Source: Anaerolineaceae bacterium (GTDB lineage: Bacteria; Chloroflexota; Anaerolineae; Anaerolineales; Anaerolineaceae). From it: a DNA stretch of 5,179 nt. Under the pieces are notes generated by a model that was not told where the DNA came from, did not search any database, and saw only the letters and a program-made list of their open reading frames with translations. Positions 1-5,054 of the stretch are shown here, piece after piece; within the stretch, counting starts at the first letter, position 1, and every line of letters starts with the position of its first letter. The stretch covers positions 1-5,179 of the forward strand of contig PMIV01000213.1 of NCBI GenBank assembly GCA_003158355.1, read 5' to 3'. Made by a program: the position numbers and the translations under genes.

Positions 1-130
1 ACTCGTCTGGCAGCGCAATTATTATGAGCATATCATCCAAAGCGAAAAAGAATATTTGAACATCGAGGCGTATATCGAGAACAATCCGGCTAGTTGGGGG
101 AGGGATTCGCTTTGGCTGGAGGATAGATAA
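1..130 (+). CDS. REP-associated tyrosine transposase (RAYT, IS200-like Y1 family), C-terminal end only
   Basis: An open frame enters from the left edge (first complete codon at base 2) and stops at TAA 128-130, giving 42 visible residues. The tail reads VWQRNYYEHIIQSEKEY and then YIENNPASW, which matches the well-known C-terminal signature of RAYT / Y1_Tnp proteins (WQR-x-YY-x-H, a short helix, then YI-x-NP-x-W). Family members are single-strand-specific HUH/tyrosine nucleases that act on REP-type hairpins. The HUH motif lies outside the window, and I cannot say which tyrosine is catalytic. A perfect REP-like palindrome begins 23 bp after the stop, which supports the assignment. The gene ends normally, but nothing can be said about whether its missing 5' part is intact. 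Family call is fairly sure from the tail alone; activity is unknown. Confidence 0.8.
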   Translation, partial: LVWQRNYYEHIIQSEKEYLNIEAYIENNPASWGRDSLWLEDR

Positions 131-152
131 TTCTGCAGGCGCCGATAGAACC

Positions 153-174
153 GGGGCGTATGGCCATACGCCCC
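153..174. repeat. REP-like perfect 22-bp palindrome next to the transposase
   Basis: The half-site GGGGCGTATGG (153-163) is followed directly by its exact reverse complement (164-174), giving an 11-bp-arm palindrome. On the minus strand the hairpin is preceded by GTAG (complement of CTAC 174-177, sharing its last G with the stem). GTAG/GGAG-type tetranucleotides 5' of a hairpin are known recognition features of REP elements mobilised by RAYTs. The position just after a RAYT gene fits a REP or transposon-end role. There is no T-tract, so a terminator is unlikely, although the hairpin could still affect the 3' end of the transposase mRNA. Confidence 0.7.
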
Positions 175-178
175 TACC

Positions 179-232
179 GGCGATGACAGGATTAAGATGT
201 TGGCGATGACAGAATTGTGGACAGAATTAAGA
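179..232 (+). repeat. Short degenerate direct repeats, GACAG(G/A)ATT
   Basis: GACAG(G/A)ATT occurs three times, at 185-193, 208-216 and 220-228. The first and third copies extend to a 13-mer ending AAGA (185-197 and 220-232) that differs at one position. GGCGATGACAG is also repeated at 179-189 and 202-212. The block lies between the REP palindrome and the thrS promoter. It may be the flank of the mobile element or an upstream regulatory region; the sequence does not decide. Confidence 0.5.
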
Positions 233-236
233 GGGC

Positions 237-265
237 TTGCCTTTCCGACTGGGACAGACTATAAT
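237..265 (+). promoter_or_regulatory. Sigma-70-type promoter of the thrS T-box leader
   Basis: The -35 hexamer is TTGCCT (237-242) and the -10 hexamer is a perfect TATAAT (260-265), separated by an ideal 17 bp. Transcription should start near 271-273, just upstream of the T-box Stem I sequences. That agrees with where a T-box transcript should begin. Confidence 0.82.
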
Positions 266-496
266 CTGTGCCATCGATATAAAGCGGACCAGGACGAGTA
301 ACCGGTCGGTTTTTGACAGAAAAGGGAAGCCATTGGCTGAGAGCCTCCCGCAGAAAAACCGGTGAAAACCCCCTGCGAGCTTAATTCTGAAAGAACCCAC
401 TCATATGCGAAAGCCGGGTGGATTGAGTAAGAGGCACGGTTGACCCCGTTATCGGTCGAACGAGATCGTACATGGCAAAGAATTCGCCAGTATGAA

Positions 497-533
497 TCTG
501 GGTGGAACCGCGTGAGTATTCTCCCGCCCCAGA
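497..533 (+). promoter_or_regulatory. T-box antiterminator
   Basis: Helix A1 is TCTGGG (497-502) paired with CCCAGA (528-533), six perfect pairs. The seven-base bulge UGGAACC (503-509) binds the tRNA acceptor end. Helix A2 is GCG (510-512) paired with CGC (525-527). This is the canonical T-box arrangement. Bases 521-529 also form the 5' arm of the terminator, so the two structures exclude each other. The UGGA of the bulge would pair perfectly with a tRNA ending UCCA, so a U discriminator base is predicted for the cognate tRNA-Thr. Confidence 0.88.
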
Positions 534-550
534 AATGGGCGGGAGTTTTT
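521..550 (+). terminator. T-box-controlled intrinsic terminator upstream of thrS
   Basis: A perfect 9-bp stem, CTCCCGCCC (521-529) with GGGCGGGAG (537-545), closes a seven-base loop. It is followed by TTTTT (546-550) and a further T-rich run. Its 5' arm is shared with the antiterminator. It should stop transcription when tRNA-Thr is charged. Confidence 0.93.
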
Positions 551-618
551 ATTTTAATCAGATCTGGTGCAGCCGAATTACCGCCCTGGCTTGTGCCAGC
601 CAATCAATGGAGGAATGA

Positions 619-2415
619 ATGCCAGAGATCAAACAGGAACGTTACGAAGATTCATTAGTTTACCGGGTGCGCCATTCCAGCGCGCACATCATGGCGCAGG
701 CTGTGCTCGAGAAGTTCCCGACCGCCAAGATCGCCATCGGCCCGGCCATTGAAGAGGGCTATTATTATGATTTCGATCTGCCGCGCCCGCTGACCCCCGA
801 AGACCTGGAGGGGTTCGAGAAACGCATGAAAGAGATCGTCAAATCCAACCTTACCTTCACGCGCCGCGAAGTCAGCGCCGACGAGGCCAAGAAGGTCTTT
901 GCCGACCAACCCTACAAACTGGAACTGATCGCCGGGTTGGAAGCAGGCAAGCTGGACGAGAACGGCAACCCCACCGAAGAGAAACCGGTCATCTCGCTCT
1001 ATACTCAGGGCATTTTCACCGACCTGTGCCGCGGCCCGCACGTGGAATCAACCAAACAGATCAACCCTGAAGCGATCAAGCTGCTCTCCGTGGCCGGTGC
1101 TTACTGGCGCGGCGACGAAAAACGTCCCATGCTGCAGCGCATCTACGGTACTGCCTGGAACACTCCGGATGAGTTGAAAGATTTCCTCTTCCGCCAGGAA
1201 GAAGCCAAGAAGCGTGATCACCGCAAGCTGGGCAAAGAGCTGGGCTTGTTCTATTTCTCTGATGATGTCGGCCCCGGCCTGCCGCTGTTCACACCCAAAG
1301 GCGAGATGCTGCGTCATCTGATGGAAGGTTATGTACGTGAAGTGCAGACCCGCTACGGTTACCAGCACGTGTGGACAGGCCACCTGGTGAAGGAAGACCT
1401 GTACAAACGCTCCGGCCACTACGACAATTACAAAGATGCCATGTTCCCGCCCATGGTGGATGGGGACGTCGTTTTCCGCTTGAAACCGATGAACTGCCCC
1501 AGCCACATGACGCTCTATAAAGAGATGGGGCTGCATTCCTACCGTGAACTGCCGCTGCGCTTCTGCGAATTTGCCACGCTGTACCGCTATGAGAAAACGG
1601 GCGAGTTGAGCGGTCTGACCCGGGTGCGCAGCCTGACGCAGGATGACTGCCACACCTTCTGCACGCCTGACCAGATCGAGGAAGAATTCAAACGCTGCCT
1701 GGATGTGATCAAGGAAGTGCTGGCTACCTATCACTTTACCAATTACCGCGTGCGATTGTCGCTGCGCGGCAAAGCGGGCAAGTATGTGAAGGACGACGAA
1801 AAATGGGCGCTGGCTGAAACCGCGCTGCGCTCGGCTATGGATGCTTCGGGTTTGGAATACTTTGAAGCCACCGGCGAGGCTGCTTTCTACGGCCCCAAGG
1901 CCGACTTCATCGCCCGCGATGTGCTGGGCCGCGACTGGCAGCTTTCCACCATCCAGGTGGATTTCATCCAACCGGGACGGCTGGGCTGCTCTTACATCGG
2001 TGAGGACGGCCAGGAGCACACTCCTGTGCTGCTGCACCGTGCGGTCACCGGCTCGACCGAACGCTTCTTGGGCGTTATCATCGAACATTTCGCAGGCGCT
2101 TTCCCTGCCTGGCTGGCCCCTGTGCAGGCTGTACTGATCCCGATCGCAGATCGCCATTTGGAGTACGCGCATAAGGTAGCTGATGCACTCAAAGAGAAGG
2201 GCATCCGCGTTGAGGTGGATGACCGCAGCGAGCGCATGAACTCCAAGATCCGCGACGCTCAAAAACAGAAGGTTCCTTACATGCTGGTGGTCGGCGACAA
2301 AGAAATGGAGAATAACGAGGTGGCCCTGCGCTTGCGCAGCGGAGAGAACCCCGGCGCTGTGTCTTTGGAAGCCTTTATCGCTCAGGCATTGGACGAGATC
2401 GAGCGCAAGATCTAG
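619..2415 (+). CDS. thrS: Threonyl-tRNA synthetase, TGS-less form
   Basis: Class II synthetase that charges tRNA-Thr in the cytoplasm (598 aa). The editing domain fills about residues 1-190: H19-x3-H23 (HSSAH) and C137RGPH141 are its catalytic motifs for clearing Ser-tRNA-Thr, and GAYWRGD (160-166) to YGTAW (176-180) marks the SAD part. The catalytic core has the zinc ligands C293 (KPMNC), H345 (DDCH) and H473 (LLHRA), motif 2 around R323 (YRYE) and motif 3 with R482 (GSTERF). The anticodon-binding domain spans about 500-598. The E. coli enzyme has 642 residues; the difference is the missing N-terminal TGS domain. No upstream room exists for it because the T-box terminator lies there. The ATG at 619 has GGAGG (609-613) five bases upstream; the ATG at 615 is out of frame and too close. 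Motif 1 shows TGH (253-255) where TPH is usual. Regulation is by the T-box; a strong terminator follows. Confidence 0.97.
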   Translation: MPEIKQERYEDSLVYRVRHSSAHIMAQAVLEKFPTAKIAIGPAIEEGYYYDFDLPRPLTPEDLEGFEKRMKEIVKSNLTFTRREVSADEAKKVFADQPYKLELIAGLEAGKLDENGNPTEEKPVISLYTQGIFTDLCRGPHVESTKQINPEAIKLLSVAGAYWRGDEKRPMLQRIYGTAWNTPDELKDFLFRQEEAKKRDHRKLGKELGLFYFSDDVGPGLPLFTPKGEMLRHLMEGYVREVQTRYGYQHVWTGHLVKEDLYKRSGHYDNYKDAMFPPMVDGDVVFRLKPMNCPSHMTLYKEMGLHSYRELPLRFCEFATLYRYEKTGELSGLTRVRSLTQDDCHTFCTPDQIEEEFKRCLDVIKEVLATYHFTNYRVRLSLRGKAGKYVKDDEKWALAETALRSAMDASGLEYFEATGEAAFYGPKADFIARDVLGRDWQLSTIQVDFIQPGRLGCSYIGEDGQEHTPVLLHRAVTGSTERFLGVIIEHFAGAFPAWLAPVQAVLIPIADRHLEYAHKVADALKEKGIRVEVDDRSERMNSKIRDAQKQKVPYMLVVGDKEMENNEVALRLRSGENPGAVSLEAFIAQALDEIERKI

Positions 2416-2436
2416 CCTGTTTGCTTACAAAAGTTC

Positions 2437-2473
2437 ATTCCCGGACTTTGGATTTAGTCCGGGAATTCTTTTT
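2437..2473 (+). terminator. Intrinsic terminator of thrS
   Basis: A perfect 11-bp stem, ATTCCCGGACT (2437-2447) with AGTCCGGGAAT (2456-2466), closes an eight-base loop. It is followed by TCTTTTT (2467-2473). It begins 22 bp after the thrS stop and separates thrS from the lipid genes. Confidence 0.94.
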
Positions 2474-2576
2474 GTTGGGTACGGACTCCCGTGAAAGACC
2501 ATTTTCCGCACCTTCCAACCGCTATTGGGGTTGAAAGAATAAAGAGAAGGTTGCGTTTTTTCACCTTATTTCATCC

Positions 2577-2605
2577 TTGACCTTCCAAGCAGGTACCGCT
2601 AGAAT
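2577..2605 (+). promoter_or_regulatory. Promoter of the lipid kinase-acyltransferase operon
   Basis: TTGACC (2577-2582), a 17-bp spacer, then TAGAAT (2600-2605). Start of transcription is expected near 2612, about 50 bases before the kinase start codon. A C6-T7 homopolymer block (2615-2627) lies at the very start of the transcript. Placement right after the thrS terminator supports an independent transcription unit. Confidence 0.78.
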
Positions 2606-2664
2606 GTATAGATGCCCCCCTTTTTTTGCTAAGTTCACATCTTTGCGTTTGCCAGGAGTAATGT

Positions 2665-3594
2665 ATGCCCCGTTATTACGTCATCCTTAATCCAGTTGCC
2701 GGCAAGGGGAATGGTCTGCACATGCGTCCCCGCATTGAAGAAAACCTCACCCGTCTGGGCCTGGATTACAAGCTTGTCTTGACCGAGTACCCCGAACATG
2801 CCACCAGCCTGGCCCAAAAAGGTCTGGCGGAAGGCTATGATGTGATCGTGGCATCGGGTGGTGACGGCACCGTGAATGAAGTCTTGAACGGTATTATGAC
2901 CGCCGGTGAAAATAAAAAGAAATCCACTGTAATGGCAGCGATCCCGGTGGGCCGGGGGAATGATTTTGCTTTCAGCATGGGTATTCCCACCACTGTGGAC
3001 GAGGCCTGCGATTTGCTGGCAAATGACCCGCAGTTGATCATTGACGTGGGCAGAGTATTCAGCGAACGCTACCCGAACGGGTTGTATTTTGGCAACGGCG
3101 TGGGCATGGGCTTTGACGCCATGGTCGGATTTGTGGCTGCCAAAATGCGCATCAGCGGCATTCTCTCTTATCTGGTGGCAGCCATTAAAACAATGTTCAT
3201 CTATTACAAAACTCCCACCGTGGAATTGGTGCTGGATGGTAAGTCGTCCGGCGTGGTACCGGCGTTGATGATCTGCACCATGAACGGCCGTCGTTTGGGG
3301 GGCAGCTTTATGATGACTCCCAACTCCAAGCCCAATGATGGTTTATTTGATCTATTGATCGTGCGCGAAGTCCCGCGCGGGCAAATGCCCGGTTTGATGA
3401 GCCTGGTAATGAAGGGTACCCAGGATACACACCCGGCGGTGACCACTCCCAGGGCGAAGAAAATCACTCTACGTGCGCTCAAGGGCAGTCTGCCGGCACA
3501 TGCCGACGGAGTGACCCTGTGCGAAGCCGGGGAAGAAATTTCCATTGAAGTATTGCCGTCTGAACTGGCAATTATCACTCAGGAGATTAAATGA
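2665..3594 (+). CDS. Diacylglycerol/lipid kinase, YegS/DgkB (DAGK catalytic) family
   Basis: A soluble lipid kinase of the COG1597 type, 309 aa, close to the usual ~300 of the family. Visible nucleotide-binding motifs are NPVAGKG (9-15), the hallmark GGDGTVNEV (65-73) and PVGRGNDFA (94-102). A C-terminal half with GNGVGMGFDA fits the second, beta-rich domain. Members phosphorylate diacylglycerol or related lipids with ATP at the membrane face; the exact substrate cannot be read from sequence. The chosen ATG has AGGAG (2654-2658) six bases upstream; an ATG four bases earlier (2661) opens only a nine-codon frame. The stop overlaps the start of the acyltransferase gene (ATGA), so the two are translationally coupled. 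A product such as phosphatidic acid would place both genes in glycerophospholipid metabolism. Undecaprenol, sphingoid-type or glycolipid substrates remain possible. Confidence 0.9.
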   Translation: MPRYYVILNPVAGKGNGLHMRPRIEENLTRLGLDYKLVLTEYPEHATSLAQKGLAEGYDVIVASGGDGTVNEVLNGIMTAGENKKKSTVMAAIPVGRGNDFAFSMGIPTTVDEACDLLANDPQLIIDVGRVFSERYPNGLYFGNGVGMGFDAMVGFVAAKMRISGILSYLVAAIKTMFIYYKTPTVELVLDGKSSGVVPALMICTMNGRRLGGSFMMTPNSKPNDGLFDLLIVREVPRGQMPGLMSLVMKGTQDTHPAVTTPRAKKITLRALKGSLPAHADGVTLCEAGEEISIEVLPSELAIITQEIK

Positions 3595-4277
3595 CGTTAG
3601 CTCTCAATTTGATCAATACGCCCATGAAGGTGATCTTACGCACCATGATGAAAATCGATGACCGGGATATTGCCAAGATTCCAATGTCGGGGCCGTTGAT
3701 ATTGGCGACGAATCACATCAATTCTCTGGATGCGCCGGTGGGGTTCACCCATCTGCATCCGCGGCGGATGACGGCCTTTGTCAAGATCGAAACCTGGAAT
3801 AACCCAGCGATGGCCCTGTTGTTCAATATCTGGAAGGGCATCCCCATTCACCGCGGTGAGGTCGATTTCGATGCTTTTCATCAGGCGCAGACGGCATTAA
3901 AAGAAAAAAAGATCATTCTGATTGCCCCGGAAGGAACGCGGTCTTTCGATGGCAAGTTAAAAAAGGGCTACCCCGGCATTGTGCTGTTGGCGGTGCGCAG
4001 CGGAGTGCCCATTTTGCCGGTAGTGTTTTTTGGCAACGAAAAAGTCAATCACAATCTGCGCTTACTGCGGCGGACGGATATGACCATCAAGGTAGGGAGG
4101 TCGTTCACGGTCAATTTTGCCAATGAAACCCTCTCACGCGACTTCCGCGAGGAAGTGACCGAAGAGATCATGTACCAGATCGCGGCGCTGCTGCCAGCGG
4201 AATACCGCGGGGTGTACGCTGACGTTTCCAAAGCAACCACCAGGCACCTTACCTTTATTTCGGCGAAACTGAATTAA
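3591..4277 (+). CDS. plsC: 1-acyl-glycerol-3-phosphate acyltransferase (PlsC/LPLAT family)
   Basis: A 228-aa acyltransferase of the PlsC fold, which moves an acyl group to lysophosphatidic acid or a related acceptor at the cytoplasmic membrane. Motif I is NHINSLD, with catalytic H42 and D47 in HX4D spacing (most relatives read NHxSxxD, so the Ser is shifted by one). Motif II is GIPIHRG (83-89), and motif III is EGTR (114-117) followed by GYPGIVLLA. Motif IV follows as VPILPV. Length is typical for a compact family member. The ATG overlaps the kinase stop by four bases and has AGGAG (3581-3585) five bases upstream. Kinase and acyltransferase together suggest turnover or recycling of diacylglycerol and phosphatidic acid. 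The acceptor could be a different lipid. No clear terminator follows the stop. Confidence 0.92.
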   Translation: MTLALNLINTPMKVILRTMMKIDDRDIAKIPMSGPLILATNHINSLDAPVGFTHLHPRRMTAFVKIETWNNPAMALLFNIWKGIPIHRGEVDFDAFHQAQTALKEKKIILIAPEGTRSFDGKLKKGYPGIVLLAVRSGVPILPVVFFGNEKVNHNLRLLRRTDMTIKVGRSFTVNFANETLSRDFREEVTEEIMYQIAALLPAEYRGVYADVSKATTRHLTFISAKLN

Positions 4278-4294
4278 AATTTCACTCTGTTTTA

Positions 4295-4324
4295 TTGACG
4301 CAGCCCATTTTAATGTGGTATTAT
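4295..4324 (+). promoter_or_regulatory. Promoter of infC with extended -10
   Basis: TTGACG (4295-4300), an 18-bp spacer, then TATTAT (4319-4324), preceded by TGG (4316-4318), which makes an extended -10. Transcription should start near 4331, about 56 bases before the infC start. It lies just downstream of plsC. Confidence 0.78.
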
Positions 4325-4335
4325 TTATAAGATTT

Positions 4336-4354
4336 AGCCCGCAAACAACGGGCT
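4336..4354 (+). promoter_or_regulatory. 5'-end hairpin in the infC leader
   Basis: A 6-bp perfect stem, AGCCCG (4336-4341) with CGGGCT (4349-4354), has a seven-base A-rich loop. It starts about five bases from the predicted transcript end and is followed by the T/A-rich run TATATTAACTTTTAT. It could protect the 5' end of the mRNA, act as a weak attenuator for infC, or serve as the end of the plsC transcript. The broken T-tract makes a strong terminator unlikely. Confidence 0.5.
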
Positions 4355-4386
4355 TATATTAACTTTTATCCTTCAAGGAGAAAACT

Positions 4387-4974
4387 ATCAGTACAACTAC
4401 TTTTCGTGTCAATGAGATGATCCGGGTGGCCGAAGTTCGCTTAATTGGGCCGGCCAATGAGAACATTGGGGTCGTACCGATTCAAAAAGCCCTTCAAATT
4501 GCCCGCGATGCAGATTTGGACCTCGTCGAAGTTGCTCCCAACTCCGAGCCGCCAGTGTGCAGGGTAATGGATTTTGGCAAGTTCCTGTTTGAGAGAACGA
4601 AAAAAGAAAAAGAAGCACGCAAAGCTCAAACCAAGATCGAAGTGAAAGAAATTCGGCTCAGACCAAAAACCAATGAACATCACCGTGGATTTAAGACCCG
4701 TGACGCGAGAAAATGGCTGCTGGAAGGAAATAAAGTTCGGGTAACCGTGCGTTTTCGCGGCCGCGAGATCACTTATCCTGAGATCGCTCTGGAAGATCTG
4801 AGAGAGATCGCCGAAGAACTTTCGGATGTAGGCGCCATCGAACAGGCCCCCAATATGGAAGGCCGTACAATGGGAATGGTGATCAGCCCGACCAAACCCG
4901 CCAAGAAGAAAGCAGTCGAAGCGGAAAAAGAAGCGCCGGAACAAGGGCAAGAACAAACACCCACGGAAGGGTAA
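4387..4974 (+). CDS. infC: Translation initiation factor IF-3, with AUC start codon
   Basis: IF3 binds the 30S subunit, keeps subunits apart and rejects wrong start codons and initiator tRNAs. From the ATC at 4387 the protein has 195 residues. The N domain begins FRVNEMIRVAEVRLIG, the usual IF3 opening, and contains PPVCRVMDFGKF (55-66). A charged linker (about 68-82, KKEKEARKAQTK) joins the C domain, KEIRLRP to MGMVISPTKP (about 87-171). A 20-odd-residue Lys-then-Glu/Gln-rich tail ends the protein. The first canonical codon is ATG 4417, but it would cut into the conserved RVNE segment and has no Shine-Dalgarno. ATC 4387 has AAGGAG (4375-4380) six bases upstream. No ATG, GTG or TTG lies in frame between the upstream stop (4360-4362) and 4387. 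E. coli infC uses AUU, so autoregulation through the start codon is likely here. Confidence 0.95.
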   Translation: MSTTTFRVNEMIRVAEVRLIGPANENIGVVPIQKALQIARDADLDLVEVAPNSEPPVCRVMDFGKFLFERTKKEKEARKAQTKIEVKEIRLRPKTNEHHRGFKTRDARKWLLEGNKVRVTVRFRGREITYPEIALEDLREIAEELSDVGAIEQAPNMEGRTMGMVISPTKPAKKKAVEAEKEAPEQGQEQTPTEG

Positions 4975-4983
4975 TCCCCTCCC

Positions 4984-5009
4984 GATATTCAGCAAATATC
5001 TGTTATAAT
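4984..5009 (+). promoter_or_regulatory. Putative internal promoter before rpmI, overlapped by an inverted repeat
   Basis: TATAAT (5004-5009) is preceded by TGT (5001-5003), an extended -10. No good -35 is visible about 17 bp upstream (near CCCGAT). An inverted repeat GATATT (4984-4989) / AATATC (4995-5000), with a five-base centre, fills the region just upstream of the -10 and could be an operator or an RNA hairpin. The -10 match is good; promoter activity is inferred. Confidence 0.5.
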
Positions 5010-5012
5010 CGG

Positions 5013-5030
5013 CGGTTGCGTAACCAACCG
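5013..5030 (+). promoter_or_regulatory. Hairpin in the infC-rpmI intergenic region
   Basis: CGGTTG (5013-5018) pairs perfectly with CAACCG (5025-5030). An alternative, GGTT (5014-5017) with AACC (5022-5025), shares the left arm. It lies 11 bp upstream of the rpmI Shine-Dalgarno (AGAGGAG, 5042-5048). There is no convincing T-tract, so a terminator is not supported. It may be a translational control site; ribosomal protein L20 is a known autogenous regulator of this operon in other bacteria, but no L20 site is proven here. Confidence 0.4.
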
Positions 5031-5054
5031 AAATTTTGTTGAGAGGAGTTCGCT

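Larger units (their letters stand above)
271..550 (+). ncRNA. T-box riboswitch (tRNA-Thr-sensing leader) of thrS
   Basis: This leader has the main T-box landmarks in order. GGACGAGTA (292-300) carries the AGUA element of the specifier loop. GAGAG (339-343) is the distal Stem I bulge element, followed by a stem CGCAG/CTGCG (349-353 with 373-377). GAA (393-395) lies on the 3' side of the specifier loop. The conserved CCGTTATC is at 446-453, the T-box motif TGGGTGGAACCGCG at 499-512, and the leader ends in an intrinsic terminator. Two threonine codons sit in the specifier region, ACC (395-397) and ACT (399-401). I could not settle the lower Stem I pairing well enough to choose, but either reads threonine, matching the downstream gene. 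By family knowledge, uncharged tRNA-Thr stabilises the antiterminator and allows thrS transcription. The 5' end is inferred from the promoter. Confidence 0.93.

Noticed and set aside
153..174. REP palindrome as a Rho-independent terminator
   Set aside because: No T-tract follows on either strand; the REP explanation fits the neighbouring transposase better.
179..232. Direct repeats as a CRISPR array
   Set aside because: Repeats are 9-13 bp with unequal spacing and no spacer structure; no cas gene is present.
615..617. ATG four bases before the thrS start
   Set aside because: Out of frame with thrS and only one base from the Shine-Dalgarno.
440..658. Open frame in the thrS leader, considered as a leader peptide
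   Set aside because: It overlaps the T-box antiterminator and terminator, has no run of Thr codons and no Shine-Dalgarno; the T-box explains the region.
1048..2262. Long minus-strand open frame (404 codons) opposite thrS
   Set aside because: It is the shadow of a strongly coding thrS; its translation shows no recognisable domain, and all thrS motifs are intact on the + strand.
2661..2690. ATG four bases before the lipid kinase start
   Set aside because: Opens a frame of only nine codons and is too close to the Shine-Dalgarno.
4417..4974. infC starting at ATG 4417
   Set aside because: This start has no Shine-Dalgarno and removes the conserved FRVNE segment; ATC 4387 fits far better.
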